From Microbulbifer elongatus (lineage in GTDB: Bacteria; Pseudomonadota; Gammaproteobacteria; Pseudomonadales; Cellvibrionaceae): DNA of 64,000 nt. Below the pieces are notes generated by a model. It made no database searches and was not told where the DNA came from. It saw nothing but the letters and a program-made list of their open reading frames with translations. The position numbers and the translations under genes were made by a program. Positions 1 through 9,396 of the stretch are shown piece by piece. How positions within the stretch are numbered: position 1 is the stretch's first letter; every line of letters begins with the position of its first letter. The stretch lies in contig NZ_JAIVKJ010000001.1 in assembly GCF_020524885.1 (NCBI RefSeq), positions 930,001 to 994,000 of the forward strand. Direction: 5' to 3'.

Positions 1-21
1 TCCCTAGAGGTTTGAGTGTCC

Positions 22-1506
22 ATGTCTGAATCTCTGCGTATTGCACGCGAAGCCCTCACTTTTGATGACGTCCTCCTTGTGCCCGGTTATTCCGAGGTCA
101 CTGCCAAAGACGTGTCCCTGAAGACAAAACTGTCTCGTAACATCACCCTGAATATTCCGCTGGTGTCCGCTGCCATGGATACCGTGACCGAGTCGCGCCT
201 GGCCATTGCCCTGGCCCAGGAAGGCGGTATCGGTATCATTCACAAGAGCATGTCCATTGAGGAACAGGCTCTGGCGGTACGCGCGGTGAAGAAATTTGAA
301 GCCGGTGTGGTAAAGGATCCGATCACTATCGAATCCGACGCCACCGTACGCGAACTGATTGCCCTCACTACCCACCATAATATTTCCGGTGTGCCGGTTA
401 TGGAGAAGGGTGACCTGGTGGGTATCGTTACCAGCCGCGACGTCCGTTTCCAGACTAACCTGGATATTCCGGTGGCGCAGATCATGACCTCGAAAGAGCG
501 TCTGGTGACCTGTAAAGAAGGTGCCGCTCCGGAGATGGTGCGCGAGCTGCTGCACAAACACCGCATTGAGAAAGTGCTGGTGGTCAACGACAAGCTCGAG
601 CTGAAAGGCCTGATCACCGTCAAGGATTACAACAAAGCCGAACAGTACCCAAATTCCTGTAAAGATAGCGACGGCCGTCTGCGTGTCGGCGCCTCGGTGG
701 GTACCAGCCCGGATACTGACGACCGTGTAGCGGCGCTGGTCGAGGCAGGTGTTGACGTACTGGTAGTCGATACTGCCCACGGCCACAGCAAGAACGTGAT
801 CGACCGCGTGCGTCGCATCAAGGAAATGCATCCGCAAGTGGACGTGATCGGCGGCAACATTGCCACCGGCGAAGCCGCCACTGCACTGGTGGAAGCTGGC
901 GCAGACGCGGTAAAAGTCGGCATTGGCCCGGGGTCCATCTGTACCACCCGCATCGTTACCGGTATTGGCGTGCCCCAGATTTCCGCCATCGCGGAAGTGG
1001 CAAAGGCACTGGAAGGTACCGGTGTTCCGTTGATTGCGGATGGCGGCATCCGTTTCTCCGGCGATATTTCCAAAGCCATCGTAGCCGGTGCCTACTCGGT
1101 GATGATGGGTTCTATGCTTGCGGGTACCGAAGAAGCCCCGGGCGAAGTCGAGCTGTACCAGGGCCGTACCTATAAGTCCTATCGCGGAATGGGTTCTCTC
1201 GGTGCCATGTCGCGCACTCAGGGTTCCTCCGACCGCTATTTCCAGGACGCGAGTAAAGGCGCTGAGAAGCTGGTGCCAGAAGGTATTGAAGGTCGCGTAC
1301 CTTACAAGGGGCCGATTTCCGTCATCGTGCATCAGATGATGGGTGGCCTGCGCTCTGCGATGGGTTATACCGGCAGTGTCGATATGGACACCATGCGCAG
1401 CCGTCCGCAGTTTGTACGGGTAACCGCCGCCGGTATGGGCGAATCCCACGTGCACGACGTACAGATTACCAAGGAAGCGCCGAACTACCCCGTGGGTGGT
1501 CGTTAA
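22..1506 (+). CDS. guaB: Inosine-5'-monophosphate dehydrogenase
   Basis: Oxidises IMP to XMP with NAD+, the first committed step of GMP synthesis, in the cytosol. The protein has the full family architecture: an N-terminal barrel segment with the FDDVLLVP motif, a pair of CBS domains at roughly residues 95-215, and the catalytic loop [11 protein letters not shown] with the active-site Cys at residue 307, followed by the flap segment containing [11 protein letters not shown]. Its 494 residues match the usual length. A GTG six bases upstream is in frame, but AGAGG at 6-10 is better spaced for the ATG chosen here. guaA follows after 111 bp, the usual gammaproteobacterial order. Confidence 0.97.
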   Translation: MSESLRIAREALTFDDVLLVPGYSEVTAKDVSLKTKLSRNITLNIPLVSAAMDTVTESRLAIALAQEGGIGIIHKSMSIEEQALAVRAVKKFEAGVVKDPITIESDATVRELIALTTHHNISGVPVMEKGDLVGIVTSRDVRFQTNLDIPVAQIMTSKERLVTCKEGAAPEMVRELLHKHRIEKVLVVNDKLELKGLITVKDYNKAEQYPNSCKDSDGRLRVGASVGTSPDTDDRVAALVEAGVDVLVVDTAHGHSKNVIDRVRRIKEMHPQVDVIGGNIATGEAATALVEAGADAVKVGIGPGSICTTRIVTGIGVPQISAIAEVAKALEGTGVPLIADGGIRFSGDISKAIVAGAYSVMMGSMLAGTEEAPGEVELYQGRTYKSYRGMGSLGAMSRTQGSSDRYFQDASKGAEKLVPEGIEGRVPYKGPISVIVHQMMGGLRSAMGYTGSVDMDTMRSRPQFVRVTAAGMGESHVHDVQITKEAPNYPVGGR

Positions 1507-1562
1507 TTCCTGCAATTGCAGTCGTGTCCCGTAAAAAACAGAAGTGCACTTTAAAGTGAACC

Positions 1563-1590
1563 GCAAACGGACCTCTCAGGGTCCGTTTGC
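1563..1590 (+). terminator. Hairpin between guaB and guaA
   Basis: A perfect 11-bp inverted repeat (arms 1563-1573 and 1580-1590, loop of 6) lies 57 bp after the guaB stop and 27 bp before guaA. Only a weak T-rich stretch (CGTTTATAAA) follows, so it may be a partial terminator, an attenuator or an mRNA-stabilising hairpin rather than a strong terminator. Confidence 0.5.
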
Positions 1591-1617
1591 CGTTTATAAA
1601 ACCGTTACGAGTAAGCC

Positions 1618-3195
1618 ATGAGCCAAGATATCCACTCCAGCCGAATCCTGATCCTCGACTTCGGTTCCCAGTACACCCAGCTGATCGCCCGTCGCGTGCG
1701 CGAATTGGGTGTGTTCTCCGAAATCCGCGCGTTTGATATGAGCGATGAAGAGATCCGCGAGTACAACCCCCAGGGCATCATTCTGGCCGGTGGCCCGGAA
1801 TCTGTTCCGGAAGCCGGTTCCCCGCGAGCGCCGCAAGCGGTGTTCGAACTGGGGGTACCGGTACTGGGTATCTGCTACGGCATGCAGACTATGGCTCACC
1901 AGCTGGGTGGTGCGGTAGAGGGCAGTGACGTGCGCGAATTCGGTTACGCGCAGGTAAAAGTGGAGGGTAACTCCGCGCTGCTGCACGATATCAAGGACCA
2001 CCTGGACGACGCCGGTAATTCTCTGCTGGACGTGTGGATGAGTCACGGCGACAAGGTAGTGCAGATGCCGGAAGGCTTCGAACTGATGGCCTCCACGCCG
2101 TCCTGCCCTATTGCCGGTATGTACAATGCCGACAAGAATTTCTTTGGTGTGCAGTTCCACCCGGAAGTGACCCACACCCTGCAGGGTACTCGTATCTACG
2201 AACACTTCGTGATCGAGTTGTGCGGATGTGAAAAGCTGTGGACGCCGGCGAATATTATCGAAGACTCTATCGCCAAGGTGCGCGAGCAGGTCGGCAGCCA
2301 AAAAGTACTGCTGGGCTTGTCCGGCGGTGTCGACAGCTCCGTGGTGGCGGCGCTGCTGCACAAGGCGATCGGCGACCAGCTGACCTGTGTATTTGTGGAC
2401 AACGGCCTGCTGCGCAAGAACGAAGGCGACCAGGTGATGCAGATGTTCGCCGACAACATGGGCGTTCGCGTGATTCGCTCTGACGCGGAAGAGGAATTCC
2501 TTTCCCGCCTCGCCGGTGTGGATGAGCCGGAAGCCAAGCGCAAAATTATCGGCAATACCTTTATCGAAATTTTCGACAAGGAAGCCACCAAGCTCAAGGA
2601 TGTTAAGTTCCTTGCCCAGGGCACCATCTATCCGGACGTCATCGAATCCGCTGCCGCCAAAACCGGCAAGGCCCACGTGATCAAGTCCCACCACAACGTG
2701 GGTGGCCTGCCGGAAGACATGGCGTTTGAACTGGTTGAGCCTCTGCGGGAACTGTTCAAGGATGAAGTGCGCAAGATCGGTCTGGAGCTGGGCTTGCCTT
2801 ACGACATGGTCTACCGCCACCCGTTCCCTGGCCCGGGCCTCGGCGTGCGTATTCTCGGCGAGGTGAAAAAAGAGTACGCCGATATCCTGCGCGAAGCGGA
2901 CGCCATCTTTATCGAGGAACTGCACAACGCCGACTGGTACCACAAAACCAGCCAGGCATTCGTGGTGTTCTTGCCGGTTAAATCCGTAGGCGTAGTGGGC
3001 GACGGTCGTCGTTATGAATATGTAGTGGCACTACGTGCAGTAGAAACTGTGGATTTCATGACCGCGCGCTGGGCGCACCTGCCTTACGAACTGATTGAAA
3101 AAGTCTCCAATCGCATCATCAACGAGATCGAGAATATCTCCCGGGTGGCTTACGACGTATCCAGCAAGCCGCCGGCTACGATTGAGTGGGAGTAA
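1618..3195 (+). CDS. guaA: GMP synthase (glutamine-hydrolysing)
   Basis: Converts XMP to GMP using ATP and the amide nitrogen of glutamine. The N-terminal class I glutamine amidotransferase domain has the nucleophile Cys86 in GICYGMQ and the His181/Glu183 pair in HPEVTH. The ATP pyrophosphatase domain carries the P-loop SGGVDS at residues 235-240. The C-terminal dimerisation domain ends in the typical KPPATIEWE. At 525 residues it is full length and intact. The 3' end of guaA is a known integration site for genomic islands, and a decayed second copy of this 3' end lies about 0.9 kb downstream. Confidence 0.98.
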   Translation: MSQDIHSSRILILDFGSQYTQLIARRVRELGVFSEIRAFDMSDEEIREYNPQGIILAGGPESVPEAGSPRAPQAVFELGVPVLGICYGMQTMAHQLGGAVEGSDVREFGYAQVKVEGNSALLHDIKDHLDDAGNSLLDVWMSHGDKVVQMPEGFELMASTPSCPIAGMYNADKNFFGVQFHPEVTHTLQGTRIYEHFVIELCGCEKLWTPANIIEDSIAKVREQVGSQKVLLGLSGGVDSSVVAALLHKAIGDQLTCVFVDNGLLRKNEGDQVMQMFADNMGVRVIRSDAEEEFLSRLAGVDEPEAKRKIIGNTFIEIFDKEATKLKDVKFLAQGTIYPDVIESAAAKTGKAHVIKSHHNVGGLPEDMAFELVEPLRELFKDEVRKIGLELGLPYDMVYRHPFPGPGLGVRILGEVKKEYADILREADAIFIEELHNADWYHKTSQAFVVFLPVKSVGVVGDGRRYEYVVALRAVETVDFMTARWAHLPYELIEKVSNRIINEIENISRVAYDVSSKPPATIEWE

Positions 3196-4050
3196 TCAGT
3201 GCCAGCGGACAACGGCCAGGATTTTTTTGAGAATTTAAGATATCTCGCTAAGTGATAGGTGGAGAAAAATAGTATTTGTACGGAGGTTGAAGATTCCTCA
3301 TGTCGCGACCAGGATGGAGTGGCAGGATGCGGGTGCTGGTCGCCATCAGCCCCTGCGTCTCGAACAAGCCTTTCTCTTTCAGATCATCAAAGGGGGTTAC
3401 TCGGCGCTCCCAGGGCTCAAGGAAAAGTAGGGAGAGGGATCAAATCACGTGCAGGTGGTATTTAAATTAATACTCAAATATGGCCGGCTGGAAGTTAACT
3501 TTCTTTGCGGGCTTTGCGAGAACTGAAGCGATGGTTGCTCGTTTGTGTTTAGTGACAAACGTTGCGACTTCTGTCCGGCCCGGCGGTGTTCTCGTATGTT
3601 CTGTAACTGATGCAAACGGCCTTTGAACGTTTCTCCAGCGAGAGGCCCGATCCCCCCCCTTTCTATAAGCCCGCGCCATTTGAATTGTTTATCCTTGCAC
3701 GCATTCCAGAGTAAGGTGCTGAAGTCGGTCAGCGCATATCCCGTTATCTTGTGTATTCAGAAACTGCGTGACATTGAGCTGCGTGTAGAGGCTTATTTAG
3801 GGGGCTTTGAGCAATCTTATTTTTTAGGCTTTACTAAGCTTGGAAAAAAATTTGCTTGCTTTCACGATTAACGCGCTGTTTTTTTAGCCTTACCATCTGC
3901 ATCTGCATCTGCATCTGCTACAAGCGTAAAGACTCTGGTGTCAGTGAGGCAAGAACTGTTTTTGCCATCTCTATAATGTTGGTGTCGGCACTGATTTCTA
4001 TGTCTTTTGAGCGGGCCGCAAATTCAAACGACCACTTGATACAGGTATTC
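3196..4050. other. Gene-poor, decayed accessory DNA after guaA
   Basis: No convincing intact gene was found. Around 3303-3429 one frame reads like a coding remnant (it includes LRLEQAFLFQIIKGGY) and ends at an in-frame stop, but I do not recognise the family. Composition is more AT-rich than guaB-guaA. No integrase or transposase motif was seen. A hexamer repeat lies at 3894-3917. The segment sits between intact guaA and a degraded guaA 3' fragment, so it may be the residue of an integrated element. Confidence 0.5.
3894..3917 (+). repeat. CATCTG hexamer repeat, four copies
   Basis: Four perfect tandem copies of CATCTG run from 3894 to 3917. The unit is a multiple of three, so copy changes would not shift a frame. 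No credible gene overlaps it. Confidence 0.8.
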
Positions 4051-4295
4051 TCCGATACGCTACGCGAAGCGGATGCAGTCATTATCGATAAGCTGTGCAA
4101 CGCGACTATCATTTTTCGAGTACCTCCCAATAAAATTCGAAGGCGTAGTAGTTGACGGTTACCGTTACGAATAAGTTTTGACGCTGCCTGCAGATAAGGC
4201 TGCGGATTTTGTGAAGACACGCTGGGAGCGCCGGGCTAACCGTTTAATCGAAAATTTATCGGCCAAATCACCAGTCATGTGACACATGCCTCCCG
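4051..4295 (+). pseudogene. Decayed duplicate of the guaA 3' end
   Basis: Bases 4051-4107 translate as SDTLREADAVIIDKLCNAT, closely matching Gua[20 protein letters not shown]. After a deletion of about 24-27 bases and a frame change, codons 4142-4261 align codon for codon without gaps to the GuaA segment from [10 protein letters not shown] through DFMTARW to LIEKVS. One substitution turns a Tyr codon into TAA at 4172. A further deletion and frame change leads into ITSHVTHAS, corresponding to ISRVAYDVS. It therefore corresponds to roughly the last 105 codons of guaA, with several lesions and considerable divergence from the intact copy. A tandem partial duplication, or a guaA tail displaced by an integrated island, would both explain it. 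The end coordinate is approximate. Confidence 0.85.
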
Positions 4296-5238
4296 GCTCA
4301 GTGACGAGGTATGCAGCTATCTGTTGGCGTCGGCCAATTGGGAGGAGCCTTCCTTTGTCGCCCCAGTTACATTTTGGCGGATAATTCTTCATTTGTGCAC
4401 TTTACGGTATCCCATTTGCTGGAGTATTGAACTCTTTTCCCGCAGTGGATGAAATTATATTCAAAGCTCTCCTGTCGGACGTTTAATGAAGAGGGGTGCT
4501 TTTCTTGACATGGGTCACACTTTTAAACATGATTAACGCTAAGTGCGCCAATTGTTCGGTTTGGTTGAAATGATGATTTCCAAAGCTGGCACATATTTGT
4601 TGTTTTTCTTAAGTAAAAACAATGCCTTATGACGTGCTGGGATGCGTCTGCAGGAGGCTTCGTTGGTGAGCTCCACTTTTGTGCGAACGACGGATTTGCA
4701 GGAGTAGGGCGTCCAGTGTTGTTTGCGTTTGCTTCATAGATTGGGGCTAGTGGGCGATGCTACACAGTTGATTGTCTTCCTCTAGTAAAGGCTCGGTATA
4801 AGGCCAAGGTAAGAGGCAATGGAAGCCTCTGTTCTGAGCGTTCATTGATTTGGCAGATTAAATTTTCGCGACCTTAGAAAATCGCCTTCCTTTTTGCGCA
4901 TCGTAGGTCAATACCAATCATAGTGTGATAATGCAATTTTGGATGTTGTCGAGCTAGAGTTTTACGGGAATTTTGATCTTGGAATAGGTATCCTGAGGAC
5001 TCACTTGGATAAAGATGTCCACGTCATCTTGTAAATCGTTATTATCCGGTGTTAGGTGTTTAACTTAGGTCGCGAGTTTGTTTAAGGGTTTTTAGTAAGA
5101 CCTCTTGTAAAGAGTTCAAGAATTTTTATTGTTGCCGGGATTAAGTTTTTTGATCGATATCTACTAACTACGTGCCGTATTGTAATGGGCGCTAGATGAG
5201 TTGAAGACGGCTACAAAGCGAAATGGACGAATCACTTT
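4296..5238. other. AT-rich non-coding stretch upstream of the NRPS
   Basis: No reading frame here looks like a real gene, and no RNA gene or repeat was recognised. It must contain the promoter of the synthetase gene. The best -35-like match is TTGACA at 4505-4510, with CATGAT 17 bases later, but that is over 700 bases from the start codon and unproven. Confidence 0.5.
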
Positions 5239-8200
5239 ATGCATGGATTGCAATTTCAGAGAGTGAATGATGACTTGGCAAATGGCGAGAAAAGTCACGA
5301 GCTAGGTGTTTCATCCCCCGCATTCCCTTTATCACCTTTGCAGGAAGGGATGCTTTTTCATGCCCTCATATCGGAACAGTCCTGGGATGGTTCCAATATC
5401 GAGCAGCTCGTTTTAGAGCTCCTCGAACCTGTCGAGCGAGAGTGCTTGGCAAACGCTTTTACTGTTTTGCTCAATCGCCACAATGCTCTTTCTGCGAGTT
5501 TCCATTTTGACGTTGAAGAGCGAACGTTAGGCCCGGTCAGAGAAAGGCCATCTCAAACTTTCCACTCCAACTTGCGAGTTTTAGTTGAAGTTGTTTCTAT
5601 TTCGGCCTTAGCCCCCTCTTTTCGTACCATTGAGTTGGAGAAGTTCCTTGCTCGTGATAGGGTGCGAGGTTTTGACCTCGCTGTACCACCTCTGATGCGT
5701 GCCACGATAGTCAGCGACGATATGGGTAAAATGACTCTCGTTTGGACCTTTCATCACATCTTAATGGACCGTCTATCAAGTGCTCGGTTCACTTGCGAAT
5801 TGTTCGAGTTGATCGAGGCTTATCGAGATGAGCGTAGCCCGAAACTTGGGCCCGTGCCGCGCCCGTACCGTGATTTTATTCAGTTTTGTTTAGAGCAAGA
5901 TCGTGAGATAGGTGTTGATTACTTTAAGGGACTCTTGGCGGGCAAGCACTCGCCGACGCAAGTGCCTCTTGCCGAACCCGCGGGTAGGCCACTTGAGAAT
6001 GATGGTTACGGCGAGATTACGCGGATCTGTCCTGAGCATGTATGCGCAGACGTCCGTGCACTAGCAGCGAAGACGACGACTTCGGTTGATGTCGTCGTGC
6101 AGGCAATGTGGAGCCTCATTCTTTCTCGCTTTAGTGGGGATCAAGATGTTGTTTTTGGAAACATTTACAATGGACGGAATATTTTTGGCCCAAATGCTTC
6201 AGAGATGGTGGGGCTGTTTATTAATACCATCGCCACTCGAGTTGATGTCGGCGATGAGAGGCGAGTAAGCGATTTAATTCGGTCGTTGTCTGAACAGGTT
6301 CTCGCAACTAGTCCATACGAAACTATTCCGCAGACCGCTGTGTCTCAGGTGTCTGACATCGAGGCAGAGGCCCCACTCTTTGAAACCCTTCTTAGGTTCG
6401 AGAGTAAAAGTTTCGAGGACCTTTTGGTCGATATTGGAGGGGACGGTTGGAAAGACAGGTCTGTGCGTTTGTACGAACAGCCGCCGTTCCCTCTAATTCT
6501 AACTATTATTGATGGTAAGGAATTGGAGCTTCGGGCTCTTTTTGACAGGAAGCGCCTGCGTGAGACTTCGGTCAGACGCTTATTGGAGTCGTGCGAGCAA
6601 ACTCTGAAAGAACTGTGTGTGGATTTGAGTCGAAAGCTTGGCGAGATTGACGTTTTGCCACCTGCGGAGCGAGATAAGATCTTACAAGGTTGGAATAATA
6701 CAGATCGCCCGTTTTCTGATCAGCTTTGCGTTTACGAACTCTTTGAGTCTCAAGTTGATATTCAGCCTGATGCTCCAGCGGTAGAAGCTTGCGGTAAGTT
6801 CCTCACCTATCGAGAGCTCGAAGATCGGAGCAACCGGCTCGCTCACCTTCTTGTTTCACGAGGTATCGAGCCAGGTCAGTATGTTGGGGTTTTTCTTAGT
6901 CGTGGACTGGATCTGGTTACCACGATGCTCGCGATATTAAAAGTGGGTGCTGCGTATGTCCCTCTGGACCCATCGTATCCGGCTGAACGCCTAGCTTTAA
7001 TGCTCAGCGACGTTGATGCAGCCCTAGTTATCACCGAGGCAAAGTTAGAAGACCGTCTTGACTACGTACGAGTCGTTCTTGACGGCGCTGATAAAGGAAG
7101 GTGGGAACTTGCGCCAGCCCAGCGACTCGCGAGACGAACTACGCCTGACTCACATTGCTATACCATTTTCACATCGGGTAGTACCGGTTTCCCCAAGGGC
7201 GTTACCCTATCTCATCGAGCTGTTATCAATACCCTTGAGTGGGTAAATCGTGAGTTTGGGGTGTGCCCGTCGGACCGCCTTCTATTTGTCACCTCTCCTT
7301 GCTTTGACCTATCCGTTTACGACGTATTCGGGACCCTCGGAGCTGGCGGAACCGTCATCGTAGCAACGGAGGATCTTATCTCTGACCCCAAGTCGCTCGC
7401 CAATTTTCTCGTCGACGCGAAGATTACGATTTGGGATTCGGCGCCGGTCGCTCTTCAGCGCCTTGCCCAGTTCATCTCAGAGCGGGGAGGGAGCGATCTG
7501 CGGTTATGTATGTTGAGCGGAGATTGGATACCGCTTTCCCTACCCGGCATTATCAGAAATGCCTTTCCAAGAGCTCAAGTAATGAGCCTTGGTGGAGCCA
7601 CCGAGGCTGCCATCTGGTCTAATTGGTTCCCGGTCGGGAACGTTCAGGATCGGTGGGTCAGCATCCCTTACGGAAAGCCGATCCAAAATGCTCGTTATTA
7701 CGTTCTCGACCGGAGGATGCAGCCGGTTCCAGTGGGGGTATCCGGCGATTTGTATATCGGTGGTGTATGTTTGGCGTCTGGCTATCACGGGCAGGAGCAA
7801 CTGACCGCAGAGCGTTTCTTACCGGATCCTTTCCGGCCAGGGGAAAATGAGCGCCTTTACAAAACTGGGGACCTGGCTCGTTACTTTGAGAATGGCAACC
7901 TCGAGTTCCTCGGTCGATCAGACTTTCAGGTCAAAATTCGCGGGTTTAGGGTGGAAATGGGCGAGGTTGAGACGGTAGTTTCCCGTTTGGAGGGGGTCCG
8001 TGTTGCGGTATGTGCTGCCTATACCGACGCGTCAGGGCAGAAGTCTCTCGTGGCTTATGTGGTTTCAGAAGACGGTCCGAAACATGAGGAGGAAGCCCTT
8101 AAGTCACTTTTGGTTGAAAAGTTGCCATCCTTTATGGTGCCTTCGCGAATAATATTCTTGGATAGCCTTCCGACGACCTCGAACGGGAAGCTCGATCGAG

Positions 8201-9396
8201 CTGCTTTGCCGAACCCTAAGTTGAGAGACGATTCGAATGAATTCGTTCCACCTGAGGGAGCAGTAGAAGAAGAGCTCGTTCGGATGTGGAATAGCCTCCT
8301 CGAAAGAGACTGGGTTGGGGTGAAAGATCACTTTTTTTCCATTGGCGGGAATTCTCTTCTGGCCGTGATGCTCATTTCTCGGATAAAACATCGATTCAGT
8401 ATTGATTTTCCATTGGCAACTTTGATTGCCAATCCCACCATCCGTGGTCTCACTCCATACATCGAAAAGATGACTGGAGTGCAGGAGGTAACTCGACACC
8501 TCCAAGCATTTAATCGGAATGGGTCCCGCGCGCCACTAGTATTGGTGCCGGGAGTTGTCGGAACGGCGTTTACTTTTCGCTCCTTCCCGGATGCTTTGGG
8601 GGCTCAGCAGCCAATTTATGTAATTGACCTTCTAGCGGCTGGCGCTGCCGAAGACTTTCCTGCAACAGTTGAGCGAATGGCCGATCTATACGAGAGAGAG
8701 ATCCTTGAGACGTGTGGTGGTTCGCCAATCGTCTTGGGAGGGTTTAGCTTTGGTGCCCTTATAGCCTTCGAGTTGTCCCGCCGGCTGATAAAGAAAGGGT
8801 ATTCCGTGCCTTTATTTGTGTCATTCGATGGGTTTGCGCCAGGGTACCCATATTACTTGCCTGGTCCAGAGCGATTCTTAGCCCATTTGAGAGAATTTCT
8901 CTCGCGGGATGTGCGAGGAAAGCTTGGGTACATAAGAGATCGCGGTGCGCGCTTCAAGCAGAAGTTGGTTAAACGTCTTGGGCTCTCAACAGATGTGAGT
9001 AAATTTTCTCCGAAGCACCAATTTGAGGCTCACATGAAGAAAATCGGAAAAATCCAGCGAAAAGCTATGGATATTTACCGTCCCCAAGAAAATACAAAGG
9101 ATCTTGCTTTGCTCTTATTTCAGGCTGAAGAGCAGGTGGACTGGATTGGGATGAAGGTCGATGACCCTCTAATGGGCTGGCGCCGGTACGTCGGAGGGCC
9201 TATCTCTTTGGTTACTGTCCCTGGATCTCACATGCAGATGTGGGATTCAAAAAACCGCGACTTGATTACGTGTACTATTGCGGAGCATTTGGGGCGCCTC
9301 ACGTTAGAAAAAAGCGAATCTCCTTTGAGGGTGGCCAGCAGTATGTCGCAGAGTCAGAACGTTTATGCAGCTAAACTGGAGTGTGCTTCCGAATGA
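5239..9396 (+). CDS. Single-module NRPS, C-A-T-TE, predicted cysteine-activating
   Basis: A 1385-residue one-module synthetase. The condensation domain opens with SPLQEGMLFH and has the active-site motif HHILMDR (residues 172-178; the usual final Gly is Arg). The adenylation domain has YTIFTSGSTGFPKG (641-654), a complete C-terminal RGFRVEMGE region and catalytic Lys984 in NGKLDR. The carrier domain has GGNSL with the phosphopantetheine Ser at 1039. The thioesterase has GFSFG with Ser1170 and a C-terminal His1331. By hand alignment to GrsA the specificity residues are D690 L691 Y694 D733 M758 S760 L784 I792 W793 K984, close to the known cysteine code DLYNLSLIWK, so cysteine is the likely substrate (inference). 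No heterocyclisation-type motif is present. ATG is the first possible start after an in-frame stop, but the ribosome-binding site is weak. The stop overlaps the next gene. No MbtH-like or phosphopantetheinyl transferase gene is in the window. Confidence 0.93.
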   Translation: MHGLQFQRVNDDLANGEKSHELGVSSPAFPLSPLQEGMLFHALISEQSWDGSNIEQLVLELLEPVERECLANAFTVLLNRHNALSASFHFDVEERTLGPVRERPSQTFHSNLRVLVEVVSISALAPSFRTIELEKFLARDRVRGFDLAVPPLMRATIVSDDMGKMTLVWTFHHILMDRLSSARFTCELFELIEAYRDERSPKLGPVPRPYRDFIQFCLEQDREIGVDYFKGLLAGKHSPTQVPLAEPAGRPLENDGYGEITRICPEHVCADVRALAAKTTTSVDVVVQAMWSLILSRFSGDQDVVFGNIYNGRNIFGPNASEMVGLFINTIATRVDVGDERRVSDLIRSLSEQVLATSPYETIPQTAVSQVSDIEAEAPLFETLLRFESKSFEDLLVDIGGDGWKDRSVRLYEQPPFPLILTIIDGKELELRALFDRKRLRETSVRRLLESCEQTLKELCVDLSRKLGEIDVLPPAERDKILQGWNNTDRPFSDQLCVYELFESQVDIQPDAPAVEACGKFLTYRELEDRSNRLAHLLVSRGIEPGQYVGVFLSRGLDLVTTMLAILKVGAAYVPLDPSYPAERLALMLSDVDAALVITEAKLEDRLDYVRVVLDGADKGRWELAPAQRLARRTTPDSHCYTIFTSGSTGFPKGVTLSHRAVINTLEWVNREFGVCPSDRLLFVTSPCFDLSVYDVFGTLGAGGTVIVATEDLISDPKSLANFLVDAKITIWDSAPVALQRLAQFISERGGSDLRLCMLSGDWIPLSLPGIIRNAFPRAQVMSLGGATEAAIWSNWFPVGNVQDRWVSIPYGKPIQNARYYVLDRRMQPVPVGVSGDLYIGGVCLASGYHGQEQLTAERFLPDPFRPGENERLYKTGDLARYFENGNLEFLGRSDFQVKIRGFRVEMGEVETVVSRLEGVRVAVCAAYTDASGQKSLVAYVVSEDGPKHEEEALKSLLVEKLPSFMVPSRIIFLDSLPTTSNGKLDRAALPNPKLRDDSNEFVPPEGAVEEELVRMWNSLLERDWVGVKDHFFSIGGNSLLAVMLISRIKHRFSIDFPLATLIANPTIRGLTPYIEKMTGVQEVTRHLQAFNRNGSRAPLVLVPGVVGTAFTFRSFPDALGAQQPIYVIDLLAAGAAEDFPATVERMADLYEREILETCGGSPIVLGGFSFGALIAFELSRRLIKKGYSVPLFVSFDGFAPGYPYYLPGPERFLAHLREFLSRDVRGKLGYIRDRGARFKQKLVKRLGLSTDVSKFSPKHQFEAHMKKIGKIQRKAMDIYRPQENTKDLALLLFQAEEQVDWIGMKVDDPLMGWRRYVGGPISLVTVPGSHMQMWDSKNRDLITCTIAEHLGRLTLEKSESPLRVASSMSQSQNVYAAKLECASE

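Noticed and set aside
4..1566. Long open frame on the minus strand opposite guaB
   Set aside because: It is a by-product of GC-rich codon use in guaB; the protein has no recognisable motif. Similar long antisense frames opposite guaA (1594-2943) and bamA (55318-57048) were rejected for the same reason.
3467..3679. 70-codon minus-strand frame after guaA
   Set aside because: No recognisable motif and poor start context in a decayed region.
3894..3917. CRISPR-like array
   Set aside because: Only four tandem hexamers with no spacers; it is a simple sequence repeat.
3196..5238. Integrase or transposase gene next to guaA
   Set aside because: Looked for in all frames because of the guaA tail remnant; no catalytic motif or family-like stretch was found.
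5752..5772. Heterocyclisation (Cy) domain in the cysteine-type NRPS
   Set aside because: The motif is HHILMD, not the DxxxxD of Cy domains, so thiazoline formation by this domain is not supported.
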